From NCBI RefSeq assembly GCF_050958605.1, contig NZ_JBJHDO010000015.1:1-64000 (forward strand): 64,000 nt of DNA. Direction: 5' to 3'. This DNA comes from G016756615 sp050958605. Its GTDB lineage: Bacteria > Pseudomonadota > Alphaproteobacteria > Rhizobiales > Rhizobiaceae. Shown one piece after another: positions 26,467 to 35,443 of the stretch. The notes below the pieces were generated by a model, which was given only the letters and a program-made list of their open reading frames with translations, was not told the origin of the DNA and did no database searches. Positions within the stretch are counted from its first letter, which is position 1. Each line of letters opens with the position of its first letter. The position numbers were made by a program, and so were the translations under genes.

Positions 26467-26814
26467 CTGCTGGACCTCGCGCCGAAAATAGCGGACATGG
26501 CCGGCCTCCCATATCGAGCCACCGCGTGCGGCAGCCGAGCAAATTGCATTGGAGAAGCGGTAGAGAAAATCGTGAGTCAGGCAGGAGACCGGTCGATCAT
26601 CGCCAGTTACATCAGATTTTCCGAATCCTCCTCCGCGACATGATCGGCTCAGTTCCCGCGGCGCACTTTCCGCGCCTTCCTCTCGGGTCCTCCACCGTCC
26701 TCGAAAATCATCTAACAGATCAGAGCAATCGGTCAAACTAATTGTTTTGACTTCTCGTAAAAACGTGTAACTCATGCCGGGAAAGAGAACGCGCGCATCA
26801 TCGGAGGAGATGAC
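26467..26814. promoter_or_regulatory. Divergent control region with GTCAAA/TTTGAC dyad
   Basis: This 348-bp gap without a gene separates the creatininase operon from the ferredoxin reductase. It contains the dyad GTCAAA (26732-26737) and TTTGAC (26746-26751) in an AT-rich patch, a plausible operator for the TetR-type regulator. The half-sites point inward, opposite to the published RutR consensus. A strong GGAGGAG site precedes the reductase ATG. Confidence 0.5.
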
Positions 26815-28059
26815 ATGCGGGAGCAGTGCGTCATCGTCGGCGCCGGCCATGCCGGCTCGCAGGCCGCCGCCAGCCTGCGCCAGGAAGGCTATGCCGGGCG
26901 TATCGTGCTCGTCAGCGACGAGCACGACCTGCCTTATCACAAGCCGCCTTTGTCGAAGGCCTTCCTCAAGTCGCCGGAAAATCCGGCGCTGGTCCTGCGC
27001 AATGCCGACTTTTATCGAGACAACGAGATCGAGATCGTCCATGGCGCGACCGTGGACGAGATCGACCGGCCGGCCATGGCCGTGCGGCTGGGCGATGGGA
27101 CAAACCTATCCTACACCCATCTCGTGCTCGCCACCGGCTCGCGGCCGCGCGTCCCGGCACTCGACGGAGCGACCCTCGAAGGCGTCGTCTCGCTGCGCAC
27201 ACTTTCCGATGCCAAGCGCCTGAACGAGCTTCTTCAGGGCGCGGCTGACGTCGTGATCGTCGGCGGCGGCTTTATCGGCATGGAACTCGCCCACACCCTG
27301 ACCGTGCTGGGGCGCAAGGTAACCGTGCTGGAAGCCGCTCCCCGCGTGCTCGCCCGTTCCGTCGCGCCGGAGGTCTCCCGGCACGTCCATGCCCGCTCGC
27401 TGGCGGCAGGGATCGACATCATCGCGCAGGGCAAGGTCGCGGCGATCGGAGACGACAATGGCAAGCTCTCCCACGTTCGCCTCGAGGGCGGGCGCGTGCT
27501 TCCCGCCGATCTCGTAATCCTCGGTGTCGGCGCAGTGCCCAATATCGAGCTGGCCGTGACCGCTGGTCTTGCCGCCGAAAATGGCGTGGTAGTGGACGAC
27601 CACATGCGTACATCGGACCCGGCGATCCTCGCAGTCGGCGATTGCGCCTCCTTCACACATTGGCAGGCCGGACGGCAGCTTCGGCTGGAATCCGTCCAAA
27701 ACGCCACTGATCAGGCGAAGAACGCGGCAAAAACGATCGCCGGCCGGCCGGCCCCCTACCGTGACGTCGCATGGTTCTGGTCGGACCAAGGCGACATGAA
27801 GCTTCAGACGGCGGGGCTCGCCTTCGACGCCGACCACCGGATCATCACCGGTTCGCCGGAAGCCAACGCCTTCGCGGTCTATCATTTCCGGGGAGCCGAA
27901 CTGGTGGCAGTCGATTCCGTCAATCGTCCGGCCGACCATATGATCGCCCGAAAACTGCTCGCCGCCGGTATCAGCCCGAGCGAGGCCGATGTGCTGGCCG
28001 GGCCGCAGAGGCTGAAGGAACTGCTCTCCCAGACACCCGCCGTGCTGGAAAACAGCTGA
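26815..28059 (+). CDS. NAD(P)H-dependent ferredoxin reductase (rubredoxin/putidaredoxin reductase type)
   Basis: A 414-residue flavoprotein. FAD site: CVIVGAGHAGSQAAASLR (about 5-22). NAD(P) site: VVIVGGGFIGMELAHTL (about 145-161). ATG motif: LVLATGSRPR. Second FAD contact: ILAVGDCASF. The C-terminal reductase domain ends with the usual LLAAGI and L-x-GP pattern. It transfers electrons from NAD(P)H to a small iron-sulfur protein. The best candidate partner is the ferredoxin at 19334 across the divergent cluster. A reductase-ferredoxin pair normally feeds a P450 or Rieske oxygenase, and none is seen here. Confidence 0.9.
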   Translation: MREQCVIVGAGHAGSQAAASLRQEGYAGRIVLVSDEHDLPYHKPPLSKAFLKSPENPALVLRNADFYRDNEIEIVHGATVDEIDRPAMAVRLGDGTNLSYTHLVLATGSRPRVPALDGATLEGVVSLRTLSDAKRLNELLQGAADVVIVGGGFIGMELAHTLTVLGRKVTVLEAAPRVLARSVAPEVSRHVHARSLAAGIDIIAQGKVAAIGDDNGKLSHVRLEGGRVLPADLVILGVGAVPNIELAVTAGLAAENGVVVDDHMRTSDPAILAVGDCASFTHWQAGRQLRLESVQNATDQAKNAAKTIAGRPAPYRDVAWFWSDQGDMKLQTAGLAFDADHRIITGSPEANAFAVYHFRGAELVAVDSVNRPADHMIARKLLAAGISPSEADVLAGPQRLKELLSQTPAVLENS

Positions 28060-28099
28060 CTCACCGGCACTGATTTTTCCACCGCAGGAATACCAACGC

Positions 28100-29086
28100 A
28101 TGACCCATTGTCTGATCATCGGCGCGGCAGGAATGCTGGGCGCCGGGCTCGCTGAGGCACTCCTCGCCAAGAGTGCGATCGCAGGCAAGAGCATCGCGAA
28201 GCTGACGCTCTTCGACCTCTTCGAAGCCAAGACACGAGACACGGCAGTCGCCCTCGACATCCGCGCCGGCGATCTGAGCGCGCCCGGCACGGCGGAAGCG
28301 CTGATCGAGAGCCGGCCGGATGTGATCTATCATCTCGCGGCGATCGTCTCGGGCGAGGCCGAACGCGATTTCGAGAAGGGCTATCGCATCAATCTCGACG
28401 GCACGCGCCACCTGCTTGAAGCCATCCGGCGGGCGCAGGCTTCTGCGCCCGGTTACCGTCCGCGCTTCGTCTTCGCCTCCTCCCTCGCCGTCTTCGGCTC
28501 GCCACTGCCCGACATCATCGCGGACGATCACATCCTGACGCCGCGGTCGAGCTACGGCACGCAGAAGGCGATCGGCGAGTTGCTGCTGGCCGACTACAGC
28601 CGGCGCGGCTTCGTCGATGGCATCGGCATCCGCTTGCCGACCATCTGCATCCGCCCGGGCAAGCCGAACGCCGCCGCTTCCGGTTTCTTCTCCGGCATCC
28701 TGCGCGAGCCGCTGGCCGGCAAGCCGGCACTATTGCCGGTCGCGACCTCGGTGCGCCACTGGTTCGCCAGCCCGCGCTCGGCCATTGGATATCTTGTCCA
28801 CGCAGCGGAAGTTGATGCAGCTCAGCTCGCCGAGAACCGCAACCTCACCATGCCCGGCGTCTCGGCGACTGTGGCCGACGAGATCGAGGCACTGCGAAAA
28901 AAAGCCGGGGATGAGGCGGTTGCGCTGATCAAGCACGAGGCCGATCCGGCCATCGAGGCCATCATCTCGACCTGGCCGAAGGCCTTCGATACAAAAAGAG
29001 CCTTGTCGCTCGGCTTCGTGCCCGACGCCTCCTTCGAGGCGATCGTCGAAGCCTATCTCGAGGACCACGCGAGCGAGGCGCGCTGA
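28100..29086 (+). CDS. denD: D-erythronate 2-dehydrogenase (extended SDR)
   Basis: A 328-residue NAD-dependent extended short-chain dehydrogenase. The Rossmann motif is LIIGAAGMLGAGLAE, the catalytic pair is in SSYGTQKAIGE (YxxxK), and the distinctive segments RLPTICIRPGKPNAAASGFFSGI and ATSVRHWFASPRSAIGYL match the DenD group. It oxidises D-erythronate to 2-oxo-D-tetronate. The next three genes encode exactly the following steps, which raises confidence. An AGGAA site precedes the ATG. Other sugar-acid substrates (such as L-threonate epimers) cannot be excluded. Confidence 0.87.
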   Translation: MTHCLIIGAAGMLGAGLAEALLAKSAIAGKSIAKLTLFDLFEAKTRDTAVALDIRAGDLSAPGTAEALIESRPDVIYHLAAIVSGEAERDFEKGYRINLDGTRHLLEAIRRAQASAPGYRPRFVFASSLAVFGSPLPDIIADDHILTPRSSYGTQKAIGELLLADYSRRGFVDGIGIRLPTICIRPGKPNAAASGFFSGILREPLAGKPALLPVATSVRHWFASPRSAIGYLVHAAEVDAAQLAENRNLTMPGVSATVADEIEALRKKAGDEAVALIKHEADPAIEAIISTWPKAFDTKRALSLGFVPDASFEAIVEAYLEDHASEAR

Positions 29087-29087
29087 C

Positions 29088-30347
29088 ATGCTGCTGGGTT
29101 GCATTGGCGATGACTTCACGGGTTCTTCGGATCTCGCCAACACGCTGGTGAAGGGCGGCATGGCGACGACGCAATATTGCGGAGTGCCGAACGAGCCGGC
29201 AGCCGCGGGGGTCGAAGCCGGCGTGGTGGCGCTGAAGACGCGCAGCGCCCCGGCCACCGAGGCGGTGGCGCAATCGCTCGCCGCTCTCGATTGGTTGAAG
29301 GCGCAGGGATGCCGGCAATTCCTGTTCAAATATTGCTCGACCTTCGATTCCACGCCCGATGGCAATATCGGCCCGGTCGCGGACGCATTGACCGAGGCGC
29401 TGGGCGCCAGCAAGGTGATCGTCTGCCCGGCCTTCCCCGCCACCGGTCGCACGCTCTACCAGGGACATCTTTTCGTCGGCGACAGGCTGCTCAGCGAATC
29501 CGGCATGGAACATCACCCGCTTACGCCCATGACCGACCCGGACATCCGCCGCTGGTTGAGGCTGCAATCGAAGAACGGCGTCGGCCATGTTGGCCACGCC
29601 CATGTACGGTCCGGCCCGGACGCCATCCGCGCGGTTCTGGCCGATGTCGACGCCACGGGTTCCAAGCTGATCGTCGTGGACGCGATCACCGAAGCCGATC
29701 TCCAGGCGATCGGAAGCGCTGCTGCGGATCTGCCTCTCATCACCGGCGGATCCGGCATCGCGCTCGGCCTGCCCGGGAACTTCCGCAAGGCCGGGCTGAT
29801 CTCCGGCCGCGTGTCGGGGTGGGGGGGCGGGGCGGGCCCCGCCGCGATCCTCTCGGGCTCCTGTTCGCGTGCCACGCGCCAGCAGGTGGAGCGCCATCGA
29901 CGCGACCACCCCTCGCACGCAATTTCGGCCGACGCGCTGATGGCGGGCGAGGTGGACGTCGAAGCCACGGTAGCATGGGTAATGGAGCGCGCCGGAGAGA
30001 TGCCGCTCGTCTACTCTTCGGCCGATCCGGAAACGGTGAAGGCGGCGCAAGAGAAATACGGCGCGGCCAAACTGGCCGGGCGGATCGAGGATTTCTTCGC
30101 CCGCACGGCTCGCGCGCTGGTCGGAGCCGGCATCGGCCGGCTCGTCAGCGCCGGCGGCGAAACATCGGGCGCCGTCGTCGGCGGTCTCGGCTGCTCGGCC
30201 CTGGAAGTCGGGCCGGAGATCGATCCGGGCGTGCCGATGCTGCGCGTGACCGGCAGTGATCTCGTCCTTGCGCTGAAATCCGGAAATTTCGGCGGCGAGG
30301 ACTTCTTCGAGAAGGCGATCGACATAATGGCGGAGACGGCGAGATGA
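29088..30347 (+). CDS. otnK: 3-oxo-tetronate 4-kinase
   Basis: A 419-residue kinase of the DUF1537 (four-carbon acid sugar kinase) family. The substrate domain shows GCIGDDFTGSSDLANTLVKGG and FKYCSTFDSTPDGNIGP; the nucleotide domain has SGSCSRATRQQVE and SAGGETSGAVVGGLG. It phosphorylates 3-oxo-tetronate. A G-rich run (29816-29836) encodes the linker SGWGGGAGP and forms a potential G-quadruplex on the coding strand. The gene starts one base after denD and overlaps the next gene by 4 nt. Confidence 0.9.
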   Translation: MLLGCIGDDFTGSSDLANTLVKGGMATTQYCGVPNEPAAAGVEAGVVALKTRSAPATEAVAQSLAALDWLKAQGCRQFLFKYCSTFDSTPDGNIGPVADALTEALGASKVIVCPAFPATGRTLYQGHLFVGDRLLSESGMEHHPLTPMTDPDIRRWLRLQSKNGVGHVGHAHVRSGPDAIRAVLADVDATGSKLIVVDAITEADLQAIGSAAADLPLITGGSGIALGLPGNFRKAGLISGRVSGWGGGAGPAAILSGSCSRATRQQVERHRRDHPSHAISADALMAGEVDVEATVAWVMERAGEMPLVYSSADPETVKAAQEKYGAAKLAGRIEDFFARTARALVGAGIGRLVSAGGETSGAVVGGLGCSALEVGPEIDPGVPMLRVTGSDLVLALKSGNFGGEDFFEKAIDIMAETAR

Positions 30348-30994
30348 CCCCCGAGACGGAACTGCGCGAGCAGATCTGCCGCATCGCCAAGTCGCTTTTC
30401 GATCGCGGCCTGACCAGCGGCGCCTCGGGCAACATCTCGGCGCGATTGCCCGACGGTGGCCTGCTGGTGACGCCCACCGGCGTCTCGCTCGGCATGCTCG
30501 ATCCCGGCAGGCTGACGCGGCTCGATGCGGGAGGGCGCTATGTCGATGGCGACAAGCCGACCAAGGAACTGCCGCTCCATGCGGCTTTCTACGAGACACG
30601 GCAGGCCAAAGCCGGCGCGGTGGTCCATCTCCACTCCACCCATTCGGTGGCGCTGTCGATGCTGCCCGAAACCGATCCGGACAATGTGCTGCCGCCGCTC
30701 ACGCCCTATTCGATCATGCGGCTCGGCAAAGTGAAGCTCCTTCCCTTTTTCCGCCCGGGCGACGCGGCCATGGGCGAGGCGATCCGGGGGCTCGCGGGCA
30801 AGCGCAGCGCGGTGCTGCTGGCCAATCACGGGCCGGTTGTCGCGGCGAAGGACCTGGAGGCGGCGGCCTTCGCGATGGAAGAGCTCGAGGAAACGGCACG
30901 GCTCGCCTTGCTGACGCGCGGGATGAAACCGAACATGCTGACCGAAGCCCAGATCCGCCAAGTGGTCGAGCATTTCAACGTGGAATGGGATTGA
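30344..30994 (+). CDS. otnC: 3-oxo-tetronate 4-phosphate decarboxylase (class II aldolase fold)
   Basis: A 216-residue class II aldolase/adducin-fold enzyme. SGASGNISARL near residue 25 binds phosphate, HLHSTHSVALS (about 95-105) gives the zinc histidines and LLANHGPVVAAKD the third. In the OtnC branch the fold decarboxylates 3-oxo-tetronate 4-phosphate to dihydroxyacetone phosphate. The order with denD, otnK and otnI is that of the described erythronate pathway. The ATG overlaps the otnK stop (ATGA). Confidence 0.9.
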   Translation: MTPETELREQICRIAKSLFDRGLTSGASGNISARLPDGGLLVTPTGVSLGMLDPGRLTRLDAGGRYVDGDKPTKELPLHAAFYETRQAKAGAVVHLHSTHSVALSMLPETDPDNVLPPLTPYSIMRLGKVKLLPFFRPGDAAMGEAIRGLAGKRSAVLLANHGPVVAAKDLEAAAFAMEELEETARLALLTRGMKPNMLTEAQIRQVVEHFNVEWD

Positions 30995-30995
30995 T

Positions 30996-31802
30996 ATGAT
31001 CAGGCTCTCGGCCAATCTCGGTTTCCTCTGGACCGAGCGCTCCTTGCCCGAGGCGATCCATGCCGCAGCCCGGGCTGGTTTCGCCGCGGTCGAGCTCCAT
31101 TGGCCCTACGATGTCGACCCGGCGCTGGTTCGCCGAGCGCTCGACGAGACCGGGCTGCCGGTGCTCGGCCTCAACACGGTGCGCGGCGACGTGGCTGCCG
31201 GCGAGTTCGGGCTTTGCGCACTTGCCGGCCGCGAGGGCGACGCCCATCGCGCCATCGACCAGGCCTTCGACTATGCCGCGGCGATCGGAGCGGCGAATGT
31301 GCATGTCATGGCCGGCAAGGCTTCGGGTGACGGGGCTCGCCGAATCTTCGTGGAGAACCTGCGCCATGCCTCGCGGGTCGGGAAGGAGAAGGGCGTGTCG
31401 GTGCTCATCGAGCCGCTCAACACCCGCGACGTGCCCGGCTACTTCCTGACCGATGCCGAGACGGCGCGGGCAATCATCGACGAGACGGGATGCGACAACA
31501 TCCGTATCATGTATGACTGCTATCACATGGCGATCATGGGCGCCGACCTCGTTTCAGGCATCCAGCGCCACTTGCCGGCCATCGGCCATGTCCAGTTCGC
31601 CGCGGTGCCCGACCGCGGCGAGCCGGACCGGGGCGAGGTCGACTATGCCCGCCTGCTGCCGGCCATCGTCGAGCAGGGCTACGCCGGCTTTCTGGGCGCC
31701 GAATACAAGCCGCGGGACGGAAGCACGGATGCCGGGCTCGGCTGGCTCGCCGATTTCCGCCGGCGCTGGCGTTCGGAGGACGGCACGGAAGCAGCATCAT
31801 GA
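30996..31802 (+). CDS. otnI: 2-oxo-tetronate isomerase (hydroxypyruvate isomerase family)
   Basis: A 268-residue TIM-barrel isomerase of the Hyi/OtnI type. Characteristic parts are SANLGFLWTERSLPEAI at the N-terminus, VHVMAGKASG, LIEPLNTRDVPGYFL with the metal-binding Glu, MYDCYHMAIM, and GHVQFAAVPDRGEPD. It converts 2-oxo- to 3-oxo-tetronate between DenD and OtnK. It starts one base after otnC and overlaps the RidA gene by 4 nt. Plain hydroxypyruvate isomerase is an alternative, but the operon decides for OtnI. Confidence 0.88.
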   Translation: MIRLSANLGFLWTERSLPEAIHAAARAGFAAVELHWPYDVDPALVRRALDETGLPVLGLNTVRGDVAAGEFGLCALAGREGDAHRAIDQAFDYAAAIGAANVHVMAGKASGDGARRIFVENLRHASRVGKEKGVSVLIEPLNTRDVPGYFLTDAETARAIIDETGCDNIRIMYDCYHMAIMGADLVSGIQRHLPAIGHVQFAAVPDRGEPDRGEVDYARLLPAIVEQGYAGFLGAEYKPRDGSTDAGLGWLADFRRRWRSEDGTEAAS

Positions 31803-32203
31803 CAAAAAGGACGTTGCGACCCCTCGCCCCGGCTTCGATCCGACCGCCCTTCGCCGCCTATAGCCACGGCGTCTTCGTGCCGGCGGGCAGCGACATGGTG
31901 TTCTGTTCCGGCCAGCTCGGCATCAGTGCCGACGAGACGGTGCCGAACGATGTCGCCGAACAGGCCGAGCTTTGCTTCCGCAACATCGAGGCGATCCTCG
32001 CCGAAGGCGGCATGACGCTGGCCGATGTTGTGCGTATCAACGCCTATGTCACCGACCGCGCCCATATGCGGGGTTACATGAGCGTGCGCGACCGGCTTTT
32101 TCCCATCGCGCCGCCGGCCTCCACGCTGATGATCGTCTCCGGCTTCACCCGCGAGGAATTCAAGGTGGAAGTGGAAGTCGTCGCGGCGCGGCGAGCCGGA
32201 TAG
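31799..32203 (+). CDS. RidA/YjgF-family protein
   Basis: A 134-residue RidA-fold protein. It has the N-terminal PPFAAYSHGVFVPAGSDMVFCSGQLG block, the core NIEAILAEGGMTLADVVRINAYVTD and the C-terminal PASTLMIVSGFTREEFKVEVEVVA. The critical Arg of imine deaminases (near position 105 in RidA) is not present in the usual form (PPASTLMIV), so classical 2-iminobutanoate deaminase activity is doubtful. It is coupled to otnI by a 4-nt overlap. Such paralogues often accompany catabolic operons with reactive keto acids; the role here is unknown. Confidence 0.85.
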   Translation: MTKRTLRPLAPASIRPPFAAYSHGVFVPAGSDMVFCSGQLGISADETVPNDVAEQAELCFRNIEAILAEGGMTLADVVRINAYVTDRAHMRGYMSVRDRLFPIAPPASTLMIVSGFTREEFKVEVEVVAARRAG

Positions 32204-32519
32204 GCTTACGGCGGCCGGCCGTCGGCGAGGACTGTTCCAGCTCCGTGAAGGAAACCGGGTTGGCCCGCAAAGCGGCGCTTGCCGCGAAGCTCATCGTCGA
32301 GAGAGCCGCCATTGTCGGACCAGAACTGGAAGCCGAATCGCTGCCAGGAATGTGAATCGCCTTCGACTATGGAATTAGATTGCATACAAATAATTTGAAT
32401 TGCAATTCATTTCATGTACCATTATTTGCGCTGCAGCATCAGAATTAGGAATACCGCTTCCGACACCCCGCGCCGAACGACGTCGGGAAGTCCAACCGTC
32501 GATCAAGAACGGAGCAATA
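32204..32519 (+). promoter_or_regulatory. Intergenic region upstream of MHS permease with palindromes
   Basis: This 316-bp gap without a gene turns AT-rich after 32365. TTGCATACAA (32380-32389) resembles an FCD-GntR operator with one mismatch to TTGTATACAA, and GAATTGCAATTC (32397-32408) is a perfect 12-bp palindrome. Both lie just upstream of the probable promoter for the permease gene. A GGAG site precedes the ATG at 32520. Confidence 0.5.
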
Positions 32520-33836
32520 ATGGACAATCTTGCCGGCATACGGGAGACGCTGGCCGCAGCTCCCGACAAGAACACACGCCTGAAGTCGATCATCGGGGGC
32601 TCTGCCGGCAACCTGGTGGAATGGTATGACTGGTACGTCTATTCCGCCTTCACGCTCTATTTCGCGCCGATCTTCTTTCCCTCCGGCGATCAGACCGCCG
32701 AACTGCTCAGCGCGGCCGCCGTCTTCGCGGTCGGATTCCTCATGCGGCCGATCGGCGCCTGGTTCATGGGCATCTATTCCGACCGGCGCGGCCGCAAGGC
32801 CGGGCTGACGCTGTCGGTCACGCTGATGTGCCTCGGCTCCCTGCTGATCGCCGTCACGCCCGGGCATGACAGCATCGGCGTTCTGGCGCCGGCCGTTCTG
32901 GTCTTCGCGCGGCTGCTCCAGGGCTTGAGCGTGGGCGGCGAGTACGGCGCCAGCGCCACCTATCTCAGCGAGATGGCGGGCAAGGACCGTCGCGGCTTCT
33001 TTTCCAGCTTCCAGTATGTCACCCTGATTTCGGGCCAGTTGCTGGCGCTGGCAGTGCTGATCGTGCTGCAGCGGGTGCTGACGCCTGAGCAGCTGTCCGC
33101 CTGGGGATGGCGCATCCCCTTTGCCATCGGCGGCGTTCTGGCCGTTGTGGTCTTCTACATCCGCCGAGGACTGGTCGAGACGCAGTCCTTCAAGAACGCC
33201 CAAGGTGAAAGCAAGCCGAAGTCCAGCGGCTGGGCGCTGTTCGCCCATTATCCGAGGGAGGCCTTCCTTGTGCTGGGACTGACCGCCGGCGGCACACTGG
33301 CCTTCTATGCCTATACCACCTACATGCAGAAGTTCCTGGTCAACACGTCGGGATTCAGCAAGGAGGCGGCGACCGAGATCACTACGCTCGCCCTTCTCGT
33401 CTTCATGCTCTGCCAGCCCCTGGCCGGCGCTCTGTCGGACCGCATCGGCCGCAAGCCGATCATGGTGGGCTTCGGTATTCTCGGCGTGCTGTTCACCTAT
33501 CCGCTCTTCTCGGCGATCGCCGCTACCAACGATCCTTACGCGGCTTTCGGCCTCGCGCTTGCCGGGCTGCTGATCGTCACCGGCTACACCTCGATCAACG
33601 CCGTGGTGAAGGCCGAACTCTTCCCCGCCCATATTCGCGCGCTCGGCGTCGCGCTTCCCTATGCGCTCGCCAACACGATCTTCGGCGGCACCGCCGAATG
33701 GGTAGCGCTCAAGTTCAAGCAGGTCGGCTACGAAAGCGGCTTCTTCTGGTACGTGACGATCATGATCGGCCTGTCGCTGATCATCTATCTCAGAATGCGC
33801 GACACCAAGCACCACAGCCATATCCGCGAGGATTGA
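32520..33836 (+). CDS. MFS metabolite:H+ symporter (KgtP/MHS family)
   Basis: A 438-residue, 12-helix permease of the metabolite:H+ symporter family. The N-terminal GGSAGNLVEWYDWYVYSAF, the loop DRRGRKAGLTLSV, the LLQGLSVGGEYGASATYLSE segment and the C-half loop DRIGRKPIMVGFG are the family markers, closest to alpha-ketoglutarate permease KgtP. It follows the D-erythronate genes and may import D-erythronate or another sugar acid. The assignment to a dicarboxylate cannot be ruled out. The start at 32520 is chosen for the GGAG site and the family N-terminus. Confidence 0.87.
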   Translation: MDNLAGIRETLAAAPDKNTRLKSIIGGSAGNLVEWYDWYVYSAFTLYFAPIFFPSGDQTAELLSAAAVFAVGFLMRPIGAWFMGIYSDRRGRKAGLTLSVTLMCLGSLLIAVTPGHDSIGVLAPAVLVFARLLQGLSVGGEYGASATYLSEMAGKDRRGFFSSFQYVTLISGQLLALAVLIVLQRVLTPEQLSAWGWRIPFAIGGVLAVVVFYIRRGLVETQSFKNAQGESKPKSSGWALFAHYPREAFLVLGLTAGGTLAFYAYTTYMQKFLVNTSGFSKEAATEITTLALLVFMLCQPLAGALSDRIGRKPIMVGFGILGVLFTYPLFSAIAATNDPYAAFGLALAGLLIVTGYTSINAVVKAELFPAHIRALGVALPYALANTIFGGTAEWVALKFKQVGYESGFFWYVTIMIGLSLIIYLRMRDTKHHSHIRED

Positions 33837-33894
33837 GCTTCTTCCGGCCGCCATGATGACGGCCGGTCACGTCCTCCGCAAGGAGCAATCTCGA

Positions 33895-35246
33895 ATGTCA
33901 GTAACAGCTCAGGCCCTGCCGTCCGAAGCGGCACCGGCGAACCCGCGATCCCGCATCATCCTCGCCAGCCTCATCGGCACCACGATCGAGTTCTACGACT
34001 TCTACGTCTATGCGACCGCGGCCGTGCTCGTCTTCCCGCATCTCTTCTTCCCCGCGGGCAACGAGACGACCGCGCTGCTCGCCTCCTTCGCGGTGTTCGG
34101 CGCGGCCATGGTCGCGCGCCCTCTCGGCGCCATCTTCTTCGGCCATCTCGGCGACAAGCGCGGCCGCAAGATCACCCTGGTCGGCGCGCTGCTCACCATG
34201 GGCATCGCCACCTTCCTCATCGGGCTCCTGCCCACCTTTGCGACCGCCGGCTGGCTGGCGCCGGCCCTGCTGGTGGTGCTGCGCCTGGCGCAGGGCTTCG
34301 CGCTGGGCGGCGAGTGGAGCGGCGCCGCTCTGGTGGCGACGGAGAACGCGCCGGCCGGCAAACGCGCAGTCTTCGGCACCTTCCCGCAGCTCGGGGCGCC
34401 GATCGGCTTCATCCTCGCCAACAGCCTGTTCCTGATCATTGCCGCGATGCTGCCGTCGGATGACCCTTCCCGGCCCTCGACGGCCTTCCTCGATTGGGGC
34501 TGGCGCATTCCGTTCCTGTTCTCGATCGTCATGGTCGCCGTCGGCCTCTGGGTCCGGCTGAACCTCGTCGAGAGCTCGGCCTTCGAAAAGACAGTGCGCG
34601 CCGGCAAGGTCCAGAAGCTGCCTCTGGCCGCCGCCATCACCGGACACTGGAAAGAGATCGTGCTCGGCACGCTCTACATGCTCGCGACCTATGTGCTTTT
34701 CTACCTGATGACGACCTTTTCGCTGAGCTACGGCCGCGCCTCGCCCACCGGGCCCGTACCCGGGCTCGGCTACGACTATGCGCCTTCGTGCTGATGATGA
34801 TCGTCGGCGTGGTGTTCTTCGGCATCTTCACCATGGTCTCGGGGCCTTGGGCCGATCGCTGGGGCCGCCGCAAGACGCTGATCTGGGTGACGCTCGGCAT
34901 CGCCGCGTTCGGCCTCGCCTGGGTGCCGATGCTTTCCGCCGGCTTCACGGGCGTCATGGCCTGGCTCGTCCTCGGCTTCAGCCTGATGGGCATGACCTTC
35001 GGCCCGATGGGGGCCCTGCTGCCGGAGCTCTTCCCTGCCAATGTGCGCTATACAGGCTCGGGTATCGCCTACAACGTCTCCTCGATCCTCGGCGCCGCGG
35101 TGGCCCCATTCATCGCCGTGGCCCTCTGGAGCGCCGGCGCTGGCAGCCCATTCTGGGTCGGCGTCTATCTCACCGTCATGGCGGCGATCACCCTTGTCGC
35201 GCTGCTGATCGGGAGGGAAACCAGCGACGTCGACATCGAAAAATAA
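33895..35246 (+). pseudogene. MHS-family MFS permease interrupted by a frameshift
   Basis: The first frame (33895-34794) encodes the N-terminal half of a second MHS symporter (TTIEFYDFYVYATAAVLVF, DKRGRKITLVGALL, LAQGFALGGEWSGAALVATE). It stops soon after GLGYDYA. The remainder continues in the next frame from about 34783 (FVLMMIVGVVFFGIF, DRWGRRKTLIWVTL, ELFPANVRYTGSGIAYN) to a stop at 35246. One missing base near 34783 explains the break; restoring it gives about 450 residues, the normal length. Either a recent pseudogene or an assembly error is possible, since the downstream half shows no other damage. Confidence 0.85.
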
Positions 35247-35443
35247 AACTCGATCCTGCGGGGGACGGTCTCTGCCGTCGTCGTCTCCTGTTTCGGGAGA
35301 TGACGACGGCAGGCGGAGGACGGGCTGCCTTGAAAACAGGGCGAGGCAGAACATTTTCCTTGCCGAGGTGTCGATTTCGCGCCCTGCCATTCGTCCATGG
35401 GAAAGGAACGGCGAAACGCCGCCTTCGACGAAAGGGAGAGACC

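Noticed and set aside
28962..30599. Long minus-strand open frame (545 codons) opposite the D-erythronate operon
   Set aside because: Antisense of denD, otnK and otnC, with Arg/Ala/Gly-biased sequence typical of GC-rich shadow frames.
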